From: an uncultured Collinsella sp.
GTDB taxonomy: Bacteria > Actinomycetota > Coriobacteriia > Coriobacteriales > Coriobacteriaceae
Direction of reading: 5' to 3'
Length of the DNA: 9,312 nucleotides
NCBI GenBank assembly: GCA_937981515.1
Contig: CALJNY010000015.1
Coordinates: forward strand, 1-9,312
Under the pieces are notes generated by a model. That model saw nothing but the letters and a program-made list of their open reading frames with translations. It ran no database searches and was not told the DNA's origin. This document shows positions 1 to 5,760 of the stretch, piece after piece. The position numbers and the translations under genes were made by a program. Numbering within the stretch: the stretch's first letter is position 1; the number at the start of each line of letters is the position of its first letter.

Positions 1-217
1 AGAACCCTCAGTTGCTTCACTGAGGCCGTATTCGAAGCAGCAGCTTCTGATATTGGCGATGACCAGCTGGTTTATAGGTGTTAAGGCATCGGTCATCTCT
101 GGAGCGCCACTTTACTCCAAAAGCATCAACCATTTGTTTCCCGTCGGTAAAAGGCAGGTTTTTTTCGCCAAGCGTTCTTATATATAGAGAAGTTCGGGTT
201 CGAACCCGTGTCGCGGC
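1..217. other. gene-poor, AT-richer flank beyond tRNA-Lys
   Basis: No convincing gene is seen. On the plus strand, frame 1 is open from the window edge to a TAA at 82-84 (28 codons, ending ..GDDQLVYRC). It could be the C-terminus of a gene lying to the left, but I do not recognise it. On the minus strand a frame is open through about 217 to 17 and includes an ATG at 138-136 with no good ribosome binding site. The stretch is visibly richer in A and T than the genes to its right and includes poly-T and TATATATA runs. A decayed mobile element or pseudogene next to a tRNA 3' end is a reasonable inference, but no integrase, transposase or repeat boundary can be shown. Confidence 0.4.
195..208. repeat. 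14-bp perfect palindrome resembling a tRNA T-loop
   Basis: CGGGTTCGAACCCG is its own reverse complement. Its core GGGTTCGAACCC also occurs in the T-arm of the adjacent tRNA-Lys (about 274-285). The flanking bases do not form a 5-bp T-stem in either direction, and no acceptor, D or anticodon arm can be built, so this is not a second intact tRNA. It could be a tRNA fragment, half of an attachment site, or chance. Confidence 0.4.
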
Positions 218-255
218 AACAAAAAAGCGACCAACCGGAGTCGATCGCTTTCTTT
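218..255 (-). terminator. intrinsic terminator of tRNA-Lys, probably bidirectional
   Basis: A 7-bp stem (AAAGCGA at 224-230 with TCGCTTT at 245-251) encloses a 14-base loop. On the minus strand it is followed by TTTTTTGTTG, a usable U tract, and it begins only 9 bases after the encoded CCA of tRNA-Lys. On the plus strand the same stem is followed by TTTCTTTTC, so it could also stop transcription arriving from the left. Confidence 0.7.
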
Positions 256-259
256 TCTA

Positions 260-335
260 TGGTGGGCCGTCAGGGGTTCGAACCCTGGACCTTGGGATTA
301 AAAGTCCCCTGCTCTGCCAGCTGAGCTAACGGCCC
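260..335 (-). tRNA. tRNA-Lys (anticodon UUU)
   Basis: A full 76-base cloverleaf can be folded. The acceptor stem pairs GGGCCGT with ACGGCCC and is followed by A73 and an encoded CCA. The D arm is GCTC/GAGC. The anticodon loop is CTTTTAA, with anticodon TTT at 302-300. The variable loop is AGGTC and the T arm is CAGGG-TTCGAAC-CCCTG. The only irregular pair is G27-A43 at the base of the anticodon stem. It reads AAA and AAG lysine codons. It lies 28 bases downstream of the aminopeptidase gene on the same strand, but has its own promoter and terminator, so it is probably transcribed alone. Confidence 0.96.
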
Positions 336-344
336 GCGGGTGGC

Positions 345-373
345 ATTGTACCACGGTCTGGGACTATTCCCAA
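345..373 (-). promoter_or_regulatory. sigma70-type promoter of tRNA-Lys
   Basis: On the minus strand TTGGGA (373-368) and TACAAT (350-345) are separated by 17 bases, and a TG one base upstream of the -10 makes it an extended -10. Matches to consensus are 4/6 and 5/6. The predicted start is near 338, only about three bases before the mature tRNA 5' end at 335. The -35 lies within the last codons of the aminopeptidase gene and the -10 just after its stop. A short dyad GTGG..CCAC (340-343, 351-354) flanks the -10. Confidence 0.65.
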
Positions 374-1644
374 CTCCATTGGCCGTTCTGGAAAATCACA
401 ACTTCACGTCCATCAGGTGTTATGCCCGTAATATCGATATCGTCCGTGCCAATCATAAAGTCGACATGCGTGCTCGAAACGTTAACGCCATGCTCCAAGA
501 GCTCCTCCTTGGACATGTCATACCCACCCTCGATGCACTCAGGGAAGCCGACGCCTAGCGCAAGGTGGCAGCTAGCGTTCTCGTCATAGAGCGTGTCATA
601 GAACAGAACGCCGCTTTCGCGGATCGGAGTGTTCTTGGAAATGAGCGCGACCTCACCCAGATGAGCGGCACCTTCATCGGTGTCAATAATACTCGCAAGC
701 GTCGCCTTGCCCATGCGGGCATCGTAGTCCACTACGCGGCCGGCCTCGAACTTAATCCAAAAATCGTCAACCTTGTTACCGTGGTGAATGAGCGGCATGG
801 CCGAGTACACGATACCGTCGGCGCGCATGCGATCGGGCGAAGTGAAGACTTCTTCGGTGGGAATGTTGGGGAAGAAGGGGTGTCCATCGGACGTCTTGCC
901 CTTGCCGCCGGCCCACTCGTGACCTTTCGTCATGCCAATCCTCAGATCGGTTCCATTTGCCGCGGTGTAATGCAGGTAGTCGAAACGATTGTCGTTCAGG
1001 AAGCGCAAGTTCTTTTCGAACGCCGCGTCATGAAGCTCCCAATCGCTCTCCGGGTCCTGGCCATCGGCACGAGCGGTGTGCAGAATCGCATTCCACAGCT
1101 TATAGATTGCAACCTCATCGGCGTCTCCCGGGAACACCTCGCGCGCCCAAGCCACGACCGGAGCGCCGGCGATACACCACGGGTTGATGTTGTAGTCCAG
1201 TCCACGGCGGAAGACCTTGCACTGCGTGTTCCTTGCCTTAGAAGCTGCAGCGGGCTTGGCGGGATCGATACCCTTGAGAGCCGCAGGATCCGCACCCTCG
1301 ATAAAGATAAAGCAGGCACCGTCCTGGGCCAGGGAATCCAGCTGCAGGCGCTTCCACTCGGGCGTCTGCTCAAAATAGCTTTTCTCGACATGCTCGTACG
1401 TGAGCCTCGTCACGGCATCATCGGCCCAAATGACCGTCACGTGGCCGGCGCCGGCAGCATAGGCCTCCGCGACCACCACGCGCGCAAACGGCGCGCACTC
1501 GACCGGAGACTGAACGACGACCTCCTGGCCGGGCTTGACGTTTACGCCCTTGCGGACGACCAGGCGCGCGTAGTTTTTAATCTTGGGCTCCAGGGCCTTC
1601 ATGCCCTCCAGAGCCTCTTCGACCGTCAGGGCAGCTCGAATCAT
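364..1644 (-). CDS. M29-family metallo-aminopeptidase (AmpS/PepS-like)
   Basis: A cytoplasmic, two-metal exopeptidase that removes N-terminal residues from peptides. The predicted 426-residue product has a normal length for family M29. Residues fit the family's metal ligands with the same spacing as I recall for the Thermus enzyme (E250, E316, H345, Y352, H378, D380): E265 in NIPTEEVF, E331 in LGEVAL, H360 in DENASCHLALG, H393 and D395 in STHVDF. The position matching the ligand Tyr is Phe (F367), which is odd. I chose the ATG at 1644 because GGAG lies 6 bases before it. An in-frame ATG at 1656 has no ribosome binding site. It stands between a terminator upstream and tRNA-Lys downstream, so it is probably a single-gene unit. 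Family assignment is firm; the peptide substrate is unknown. Confidence 0.93.
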   Translation of the reverse strand: MIRAALTVEEALEGMKALEPKIKNYARLVVRKGVNVKPGQEVVVQSPVECAPFARVVVAEAYAAGAGHVTVIWADDAVTRLTYEHVEKSYFEQTPEWKRLQLDSLAQDGACFIFIEGADPAALKGIDPAKPAAASKARNTQCKVFRRGLDYNINPWCIAGAPVVAWAREVFPGDADEVAIYKLWNAILHTARADGQDPESDWELHDAAFEKNLRFLNDNRFDYLHYTAANGTDLRIGMTKGHEWAGGKGKTSDGHPFFPNIPTEEVFTSPDRMRADGIVYSAMPLIHHGNKVDDFWIKFEAGRVVDYDARMGKATLASIIDTDEGAAHLGEVALISKNTPIRESGVLFYDTLYDENASCHLALGVGFPECIEGGYDMSKEELLEHGVNVSSTHVDFMIGTDDIDITGITPDGREVVIFQNGQWSWE

Positions 1645-1670
1645 GTGCCACTCCATCTATCTATAGAACA

Positions 1671-1704
1671 GTAAAAAGGCGCGCCGCAAAAACGACGCGC
1701 CTTA
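1671..1704 (-). terminator. strong intrinsic terminator after the purC/membrane-protein unit
   Basis: On the minus strand AAGGCGCGTCG (1703-1693) pairs with CGGCGCGCCTT (1686-1676) as 11 bp including one G-U pair, with a loop of about six bases (TTTTTG). It is followed by a run of T (1677-1673). It lies 30 bases after the stop of the unknown membrane protein and ends that transcript. The U tract ends about 27 bases before the aminopeptidase start. Confidence 0.85.
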
Positions 1705-1730
1705 TATCTTAGCGATAAGTATGTATGCAA
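1701..1730 (-). promoter_or_regulatory. possible promoter of the aminopeptidase gene
   Basis: On the minus strand TTGCAT (1730-1725) and TATAAG (1706-1701) are 18 bases apart, with 3/6 and 5/6 matches to sigma70 consensus. The predicted start near 1694 falls inside the first arm of the terminator hairpin. The resulting leader would be about 50 bases long before the ATG at 1644. The -35 match is weak, so this is tentative. Confidence 0.35.
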
Positions 1731-1733
1731 ACG

Positions 1734-2309
1734 CTACTTCTTCTTGGAGTCCTTCTTGTCCTCCTCGGCAGCCGAACGCTCGATAAGAGCGTTGAGCTTG
1801 TTCTCGGACATGCCCTCGGCCTGTGCGCGGTACATGTTGCGCAGGGGACGAATACGAACGAAGTCGTAGATAAAGTCACCCAGAATGACGACGTAGGACA
1901 AAACAATACCGACCATCTGGACGGGGCTGGACACCATGCCAGCGGGAGCGAAGTACAGCGAGGCCCAAATTGCCACGACGAGCACCATGCCAATGGCGAG
2001 CACAATCCACCAGATGCGACGGCGCTTGGTGTAGTCCTCGTCCTGCTTGAGGAGAATATTCGACACCGTATAGATGCGGTCCTCCTTGGCGCGCTGCTTA
2101 GCCTTGCGGGCGCGCTTCTCCTCTTTAGAGAGGCCCTCGAGGTTCTCGCCCTTCTCGAGCTCTTTGCGGCGTGCCTTAGACGAAGCCGGCACGACGCGAA
2201 CGGAGCTCGCTGCTTGGCGGGCGGGCTTAGCAGATGCGGCAGACTTGCGCGCAACCCCGGTAACTTCGTGGGATTGCGTGCGCTTGTTCGTGGCGCTACG
2301 GGTACTCAC
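1734..2309 (-). CDS. two-helix membrane protein of unknown function
   Basis: I do not recognise a named family. The 191-residue product has a long, very basic and Ala/Glu-rich cytoplasmic-type N-terminus (about 1-98, with a probable helical charged stretch at 45-78). Two hydrophobic segments follow (about 99-121 and 130-152), joined by a short loop, then a charged tail ending DKKDSKKK. Both ends are probably cytoplasmic. The start is GTG, placed directly after the TAA of purC. Its ribosome binding site AAGGAG lies inside the last codons of purC, so its translation is probably coupled to purC. The basic N-terminus might contact nucleic acid or ribosomes, but that is speculation. A strong terminator follows it. 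Confidence 0.85.
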   Translation of the reverse strand: MSTRSATNKRTQSHEVTGVARKSAASAKPARQAASSVRVVPASSKARRKELEKGENLEGLSKEEKRARKAKQRAKEDRIYTVSNILLKQDEDYTKRRRIWWIVLAIGMVLVVAIWASLYFAPAGMVSSPVQMVGIVLSYVVILGDFIYDFVRIRPLRNMYRAQAEGMSENKLNALIERSAAEEDKKDSKKK

Positions 2310-3197
2310 TTATGCGTTCTCCTTCATGCTTGTGAACTGGGAGCCCGTGATGATCTGGAAGGCCTCGCGATAGCGCTCGGACGTGCCATCGATGACCTCG
2401 GCGGGCAGGTGCGGGGTCTCCCCCGTCATATCCCAGTTGGCCTTGAGCCAATTGCGGACGAATTGCTTGTCGTAGCTAGGCTGGATCTTGCCCTCCTCGT
2501 AGCTGGCAGCAGGCCAGAAACGGCTGGAGTCGGGCGTGAGACACTCGTCGATCAGCGTGACCTTGCCATCAATAACACCAAACTCGAACTTGGTGTCGGC
2601 AATGATGATGCCACGGGTCGCGGCGTACTCGGCAGCGGCCTTGTAGATCTTGAGGGAAAGGTCACGAATCTGCGTGGCGATGTCCTCGCCCACGATCTCG
2701 CAGCAACGCTCGAACGAGATGTTCTCGTCGTGGTCACCGATCTCGGCCTTCGTGGACGGCGTGAACAGCGGCTCAGGAAGCTTGGAAGCCTCGGTCAGGC
2801 CCTCAGGCAGCTGGATGCCGCAGACGGTGCCGTTCTCGTCGTAGGTCTTCTTGCCCGAACCGGTCAGATAGCCGCGGACGATGCACTCGATAGGAATCGT
2901 CTGGGCCTTCTTAACCAGCATGGCGCGGCCAGCGAGGTAGTCACGATACTCAGCAAACTCCTCGGGGAAATCCGCCGGGTCGATGGAAACGAGATGGTTG
3001 GGGACGATGTCGGCAAACTTATCGAACCAGAATGCCGAGATGCGATTGAGTACCTCTCCCTTAAACGGAATCTCGTCGGGAAGAATGAAGTCGAACGCAG
3101 AAATGCGGTCGGTGGCGACCATCAGCAGGTTTTCACCGGCATCATAGATATCACGAACCTTGCCACGGGAATCCGGACGACGCTCCATCGTTGTCAC
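2310..3197 (-). CDS. purC: phosphoribosylaminoimidazole-succinocarboxamide synthase
   Basis: SAICAR synthase: it joins aspartate to CAIR with ATP in de novo purine synthesis, in the cytoplasm. At 295 residues it is of the long type. The ATP-binding N-terminus holds GKVRDIY (12-18) and the ATDRISAFD segment (28-36). Both family signatures are present: TIPIECIVRGYLTGSG (100-115) and IADTKFEFG (199-207). DHDENIS (155-161) and DECLTPDSSRFWPA (217-230) are also typical. The start is taken as the GTG at 3197, because AAGGAG (3211-3206) lies 8 bases before it. The in-frame GTG at 3206 overlaps that site and the ATG at 3188 is too far away. No other pur gene is near. It lies downstream of a two-component pair, with no clear terminator between, and is coupled to the membrane protein that follows. 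Confidence 0.97.
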   Translation of the reverse strand: MTTMERRPDSRGKVRDIYDAGENLLMVATDRISAFDFILPDEIPFKGEVLNRISAFWFDKFADIVPNHLVSIDPADFPEEFAEYRDYLAGRAMLVKKAQTIPIECIVRGYLTGSGKKTYDENGTVCGIQLPEGLTEASKLPEPLFTPSTKAEIGDHDENISFERCCEIVGEDIATQIRDLSLKIYKAAAEYAATRGIIIADTKFEFGVIDGKVTLIDECLTPDSSRFWPAASYEEGKIQPSYDKQFVRNWLKANWDMTGETPHLPAEVIDGTSERYREAFQIITGSQFTSMKENA

Positions 3198-3229
3198 GTG
3201 AGTCACTCCTTACCTAAATACGACAGTAA

Positions 3230-3247
3230 TGCGGGTTCTTCCCCGCA
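3230..3247 (-). promoter_or_regulatory. GC hairpin in the purC leader
   Basis: TGCGGG and CCCGCA form a perfect 6-bp stem with a 6-base loop (GAAGAA on the minus strand). It sits in the 109-base gap between the kinase stop and the purC start. There is no T run after it on the minus strand, so it is a poor terminator. It may slow read-through or protect an mRNA end. I find no convincing promoter for purC in this gap. Confidence 0.4.
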
Positions 3248-3306
3248 CGTTTTCGCAAACTCGGAGCGGCAGGGACGAAACCCCTCCTTCACCGAATAGC
3301 GAAAAG

Positions 3307-4872
3307 CTAGTGCTCCATTGTAGTAGATGCCGCGTCCGCCGTGTGCTCGCGAGGCAGATGAATCGTAAAAGTCGTACCCTTTCCAAGCTCCGACTCCACG
3401 GATATGTAGCCATGATGACGCTCGACAATCTGCTTGGTCACGGCGAGGCCCACGCCCAGGCCGCCCGCCTCGCGGGCGCGACTGGCGTCGGCACGCCAAA
3501 AACGACCGAAGATGCGCGACAAATCATCCTTGGCGATACCGATGCCCGTATCCGAAACCGCAATATCGACGTGCTTACGGTCGCTGAGCACCGAAACCAC
3601 GACCCAACCTCCCTCGGGGGTATAGCGCATGGCGTTACTCAAGAGGTTGATGACGCATTGCGTGATCATGTCGGGATCCGCCTCGACAACGTCATCGTGG
3701 CCCTGCGTCTCATCTGCAAAGCGCAAACGCAGGTCACGGTCGGCAAACAGGCGCTCCTGGCCATTCACAATCGAACGCACAAACGGCACCATATCCACCG
3801 GCTCCAGGTTGAGCGGCGCGGTACTGTTTTCCATGCGCGACAGGTCGAGCATCTGCTGCACCAGACGGGCCAGACGACGTGTCTCGGATGCGACTGTCTC
3901 CAGGTGTTCGTCGTCGGTGGGATACACACCGTCTTGCATGGCCTCGACCGTCGCAAGCATGGCCATGAGCGGCGTGCGCAGCTCGTGGGCAACATCAGAG
4001 GTCAGGCGCTTCTCGTGCTTCATGTCCTTCTCGAGTGAGGTGGCCATCTCGTCGAAGGTCTCTCCCAGCTGATCGATCTCATCATCGCCGCGCAAGCCCG
4101 TACGAGCGGACAGGTCTCCATCGCGAATCTGCTTGGCGGTGCTGGTAATACGATGAATCGGCTTGGTGAGCATGCGCGACATGAGCGCTCCGATAACGAC
4201 CGAGATGCAGACGGCCACAACCGCGGCAAGGGCCATGGCGTTAAAGGTCTTCTCTCTGAATGCTGAGTCTGCCCTGGTGAGCAGGGCATCGGAGCCAACC
4301 GCCCACAATTTGACCTGACCCACGTGCTCGCCGGAGGACGTCACGATCTCAACGTTGGCAACACTATTGGAATCGGTGGGAGCAGACGAGACTGGGCTGT
4401 GCGATGCCTTCTTTCCGCTCGTATCGTCGGTCGTCGCCTGATTTTCGCGTACATCGGCAGTAGCGCTTGCCGAGGGCCACGAGTCGTCGTAGACGATGAC
4501 GCCCTTTTTATTGACGACCTGCATACCAAGATCGTCGGACACCAAGCTCGATGTCGCGACCGTACGCAGCTCCCCCGCGGTCCAAGAACCGTTTTCCTCA
4601 TATGACGTTGCCAACTTTTCGGCAGCGGAATTGGCGATTTCGACAATATTGGAGCGCGTGTAATCCGTAAAAACCGTGCCCCATACAACGGAGACTACGC
4701 CCACCAGCACCAATACCGTCATGAGCGATGTCAGGGCAAAAGCCAGGGCCATGCGCGATGGATAGCTCATCGTTGGCCGTGAATCGGAACGAGGCGTGTT
4801 CCAACTAGCCTTGGAACCCGCCTCGTTCTCCTGCTTATGCTTTTGCCCGATTTCAAAGCGCGCAGGTGTCAT
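3307..4872 (-). CDS. membrane sensor histidine kinase (HAMP, HisKA, HATPase_c)
   Basis: The kinase partner of the response regulator encoded just upstream. The product has 521 residues. A 41-residue polar cytoplasmic N-terminus is followed by a first membrane helix (about 42-66). An extracytoplasmic sensor region (about 68-208) contains a Ser/Thr/Asp-rich linker (134-170). A second membrane helix (about 211-233) and a HAMP domain (about 234-286) follow. HisKA has the phospho-accepting H296 in SDVAHELRTPL. The ATPase domain has an N box at 408-419 (INLLSNAMRYTP), G1 DTGIGI (441-446), an F box near 455-458 and G2 GLGVGLAV (471-478). All catalytic motifs are intact. AAAGGA lies 8 bases before the ATG. 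The long N-terminal tail before the first helix is slightly unusual. The signal sensed cannot be told from sequence. Confidence 0.95.
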   Translation of the reverse strand: MTPARFEIGQKHKQENEAGSKASWNTPRSDSRPTMSYPSRMALAFALTSLMTVLVLVGVVSVVWGTVFTDYTRSNIVEIANSAAEKLATSYEENGSWTAGELRTVATSSLVSDDLGMQVVNKKGVIVYDDSWPSASATADVRENQATTDDTSGKKASHSPVSSAPTDSNSVANVEIVTSSGEHVGQVKLWAVGSDALLTRADSAFREKTFNAMALAAVVAVCISVVIGALMSRMLTKPIHRITSTAKQIRDGDLSARTGLRGDDEIDQLGETFDEMATSLEKDMKHEKRLTSDVAHELRTPLMAMLATVEAMQDGVYPTDDEHLETVASETRRLARLVQQMLDLSRMENSTAPLNLEPVDMVPFVRSIVNGQERLFADRDLRLRFADETQGHDDVVEADPDMITQCVINLLSNAMRYTPEGGWVVVSVLSDRKHVDIAVSDTGIGIAKDDLSRIFGRFWRADASRAREAGGLGVGLAVTKQIVERHHGYISVESELGKGTTFTIHLPREHTADAASTTMEH

Positions 4873-4884
4873 ATGTGATTTCCT

Positions 4885-5607
4885 TTATTTCTCGTCCGAC
4901 TTATCAGTCTTGGTCGGAGCCTCGAAGCGGTAGCCGACACCGTGGACGGTGTAGAGCCACTTGGGCTTCTTGGGGTCGTCGCCCAGCTTGGCGCGAAGGT
5001 TCTTCACGTGGCTGTCGATGGTGCGCTCGTAACCCTCAAAGTCGTAGCCGAGCACCTTCTCGACCAGCTCCATGCGGTTGTAGACGCGACCGGGGTGACG
5101 GGCAAGCGTGGTAAGCAGCTTGAACTCGGAAGCCGTCAGGTCGACTTCCTTGCCCTCGACCAAAATCTTGTGGCCCGAGATGTCGATGACCAGATCGCCA
5201 AAGTCGAGCACCTCGACGGCCGGCTCATCGGCCTGGTGGGCACGGCGGAACAAGGCGCGCACGCGCGCGACAAGCTCGCGCGGCGAGAACGGCTTGATCA
5301 GGTAGTCGTCGGCACCGAGCTCGAGGCCGATAATACGGTCCTCGATCTCGCCCTTGGCCGTCAGCATAATAATGGGGACATCCGAGGTATCGCGAATGGT
5401 GCGGCAAACGCGCTCGCCGGGAATCTTAGGGAGCATGAGGTCGAGCACGACCAGGTCGAACTGATGCTTCTCGAACTCCTCGATAGCGGACTGGCCGTCG
5501 CCCACGCCCACAACCCAATAGCCCTCGCGCTCGAGATAGGCAGCGACAGCGTCACGGATTGCCTTCTCATCCTCGACCAGCAGAATCTTTTTTGCATCTG
5601 AAGCCAT
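4885..5607 (-). CDS. OmpR/PhoB-family response regulator
   Basis: A DNA-binding transcription regulator switched by phosphorylation, predicted 240 residues. The receiver domain (about 7-120) has the acidic pair E12/D13, phospho-acceptor D56 (VVLDLMLP), T83 and K105 in the LIKPF motif. The winged-helix output domain spans about 132-228, with recognition helix RTIDSHVKNLRAKLG (195-209) and the terminal hairpin VHGVGYRF. I start it at the ATG at 5607, where a run of G (CAGGGGGG) lies about 7 bases upstream. An in-frame TTG at 5628 is less likely. The kinase gene follows after 12 bases, so this is a classic regulator-kinase operon. A dyad and a -10 box lie upstream, so self-regulation is possible. 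Confidence 0.95.
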   Translation of the reverse strand: MASDAKKILLVEDEKAIRDAVAAYLEREGYWVVGVGDGQSAIEEFEKHQFDLVVLDLMLPKIPGERVCRTIRDTSDVPIIMLTAKGEIEDRIIGLELGADDYLIKPFSPRELVARVRALFRRAHQADEPAVEVLDFGDLVIDISGHKILVEGKEVDLTASEFKLLTTLARHPGRVYNRMELVEKVLGYDFEGYERTIDSHVKNLRAKLGDDPKKPKWLYTVHGVGYRFEAPTKTDKSDEK

Positions 5608-5646
5608 AACACGGCCCCCCTGTCTCAATTAGCTAAGAACAAGCTC

Positions 5647-5652
5647 ATTTTA
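5647..5652 (-). promoter_or_regulatory. -10 box of the regulator-kinase operon
   Basis: On the minus strand TAAAAT matches the -10 consensus at 5 of 6 positions. It predicts a start near 5640 and a leader of about 33 bases before the ATG at 5607. No good -35 hexamer stands 16-18 bases upstream (ATACTC is there). That position lies within the dyad at 5664-5700, which would suit activator-dependent transcription. Confidence 0.45.
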
Positions 5653-5663
5653 ACGCACCTGAG

Positions 5664-5700
5664 CCCACCGAGTATCGCATGGGTGCGATAGCTCGGCGGG
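5664..5700 (-). promoter_or_regulatory. long dyad / hairpin upstream of the response regulator
   Basis: On the minus strand CCCGCCGAG-CT-ATCGCA, loop CCCA, then TGCGAT-A-CTCGGTGGG. The inner arms (6 bp) and outer arms (9 pairs, one of them G-U) are otherwise fully complementary, with a small CT/A internal bulge. The G-U pair exists only in minus-strand RNA (A-C mismatch in plus-strand RNA). No T run follows, so a simple terminator for the lipoprotein gene (stop at 5761) is doubtful. It covers the expected -35 region of the regulator-kinase promoter, so an operator is the other reading. Confidence 0.6.
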
Positions 5701-5760
5701 CGGTACTCATAGTCACAACGCGCTTATTCCCCTGTCGACGCCTTTTTAACCCCTCGGAGA

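Noticed and set aside
195..220. A second tRNA suggested by TTCGAACCC
   Set aside because: The bases around the loop do not form a T-stem, and no matching acceptor half or anticodon arm lies within 80 bases on either strand.
78..329. 83-codon plus-strand open frame
   Set aside because: It runs antisense through the terminator and the whole tRNA-Lys gene, has no ribosome binding site, and ends inside the tRNA.
565..1674. 369-codon plus-strand open frame opposite the aminopeptidase
   Set aside because: It is the shadow of a clear M29 gene on the other strand in GC-rich DNA. The translation has no recognisable domain.
1725..3299. 524-codon plus-strand open frame
   Set aside because: It is antisense to both the membrane-protein gene and purC. 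Its length comes from GC-rich codon use, and the product is rich in V, L, R and D without motifs.
3229..4038. 269-codon plus-strand open frame opposite the kinase
   Set aside because: It is antisense to the HisKA and ATPase motifs of an intact histidine kinase, with no motif of its own.
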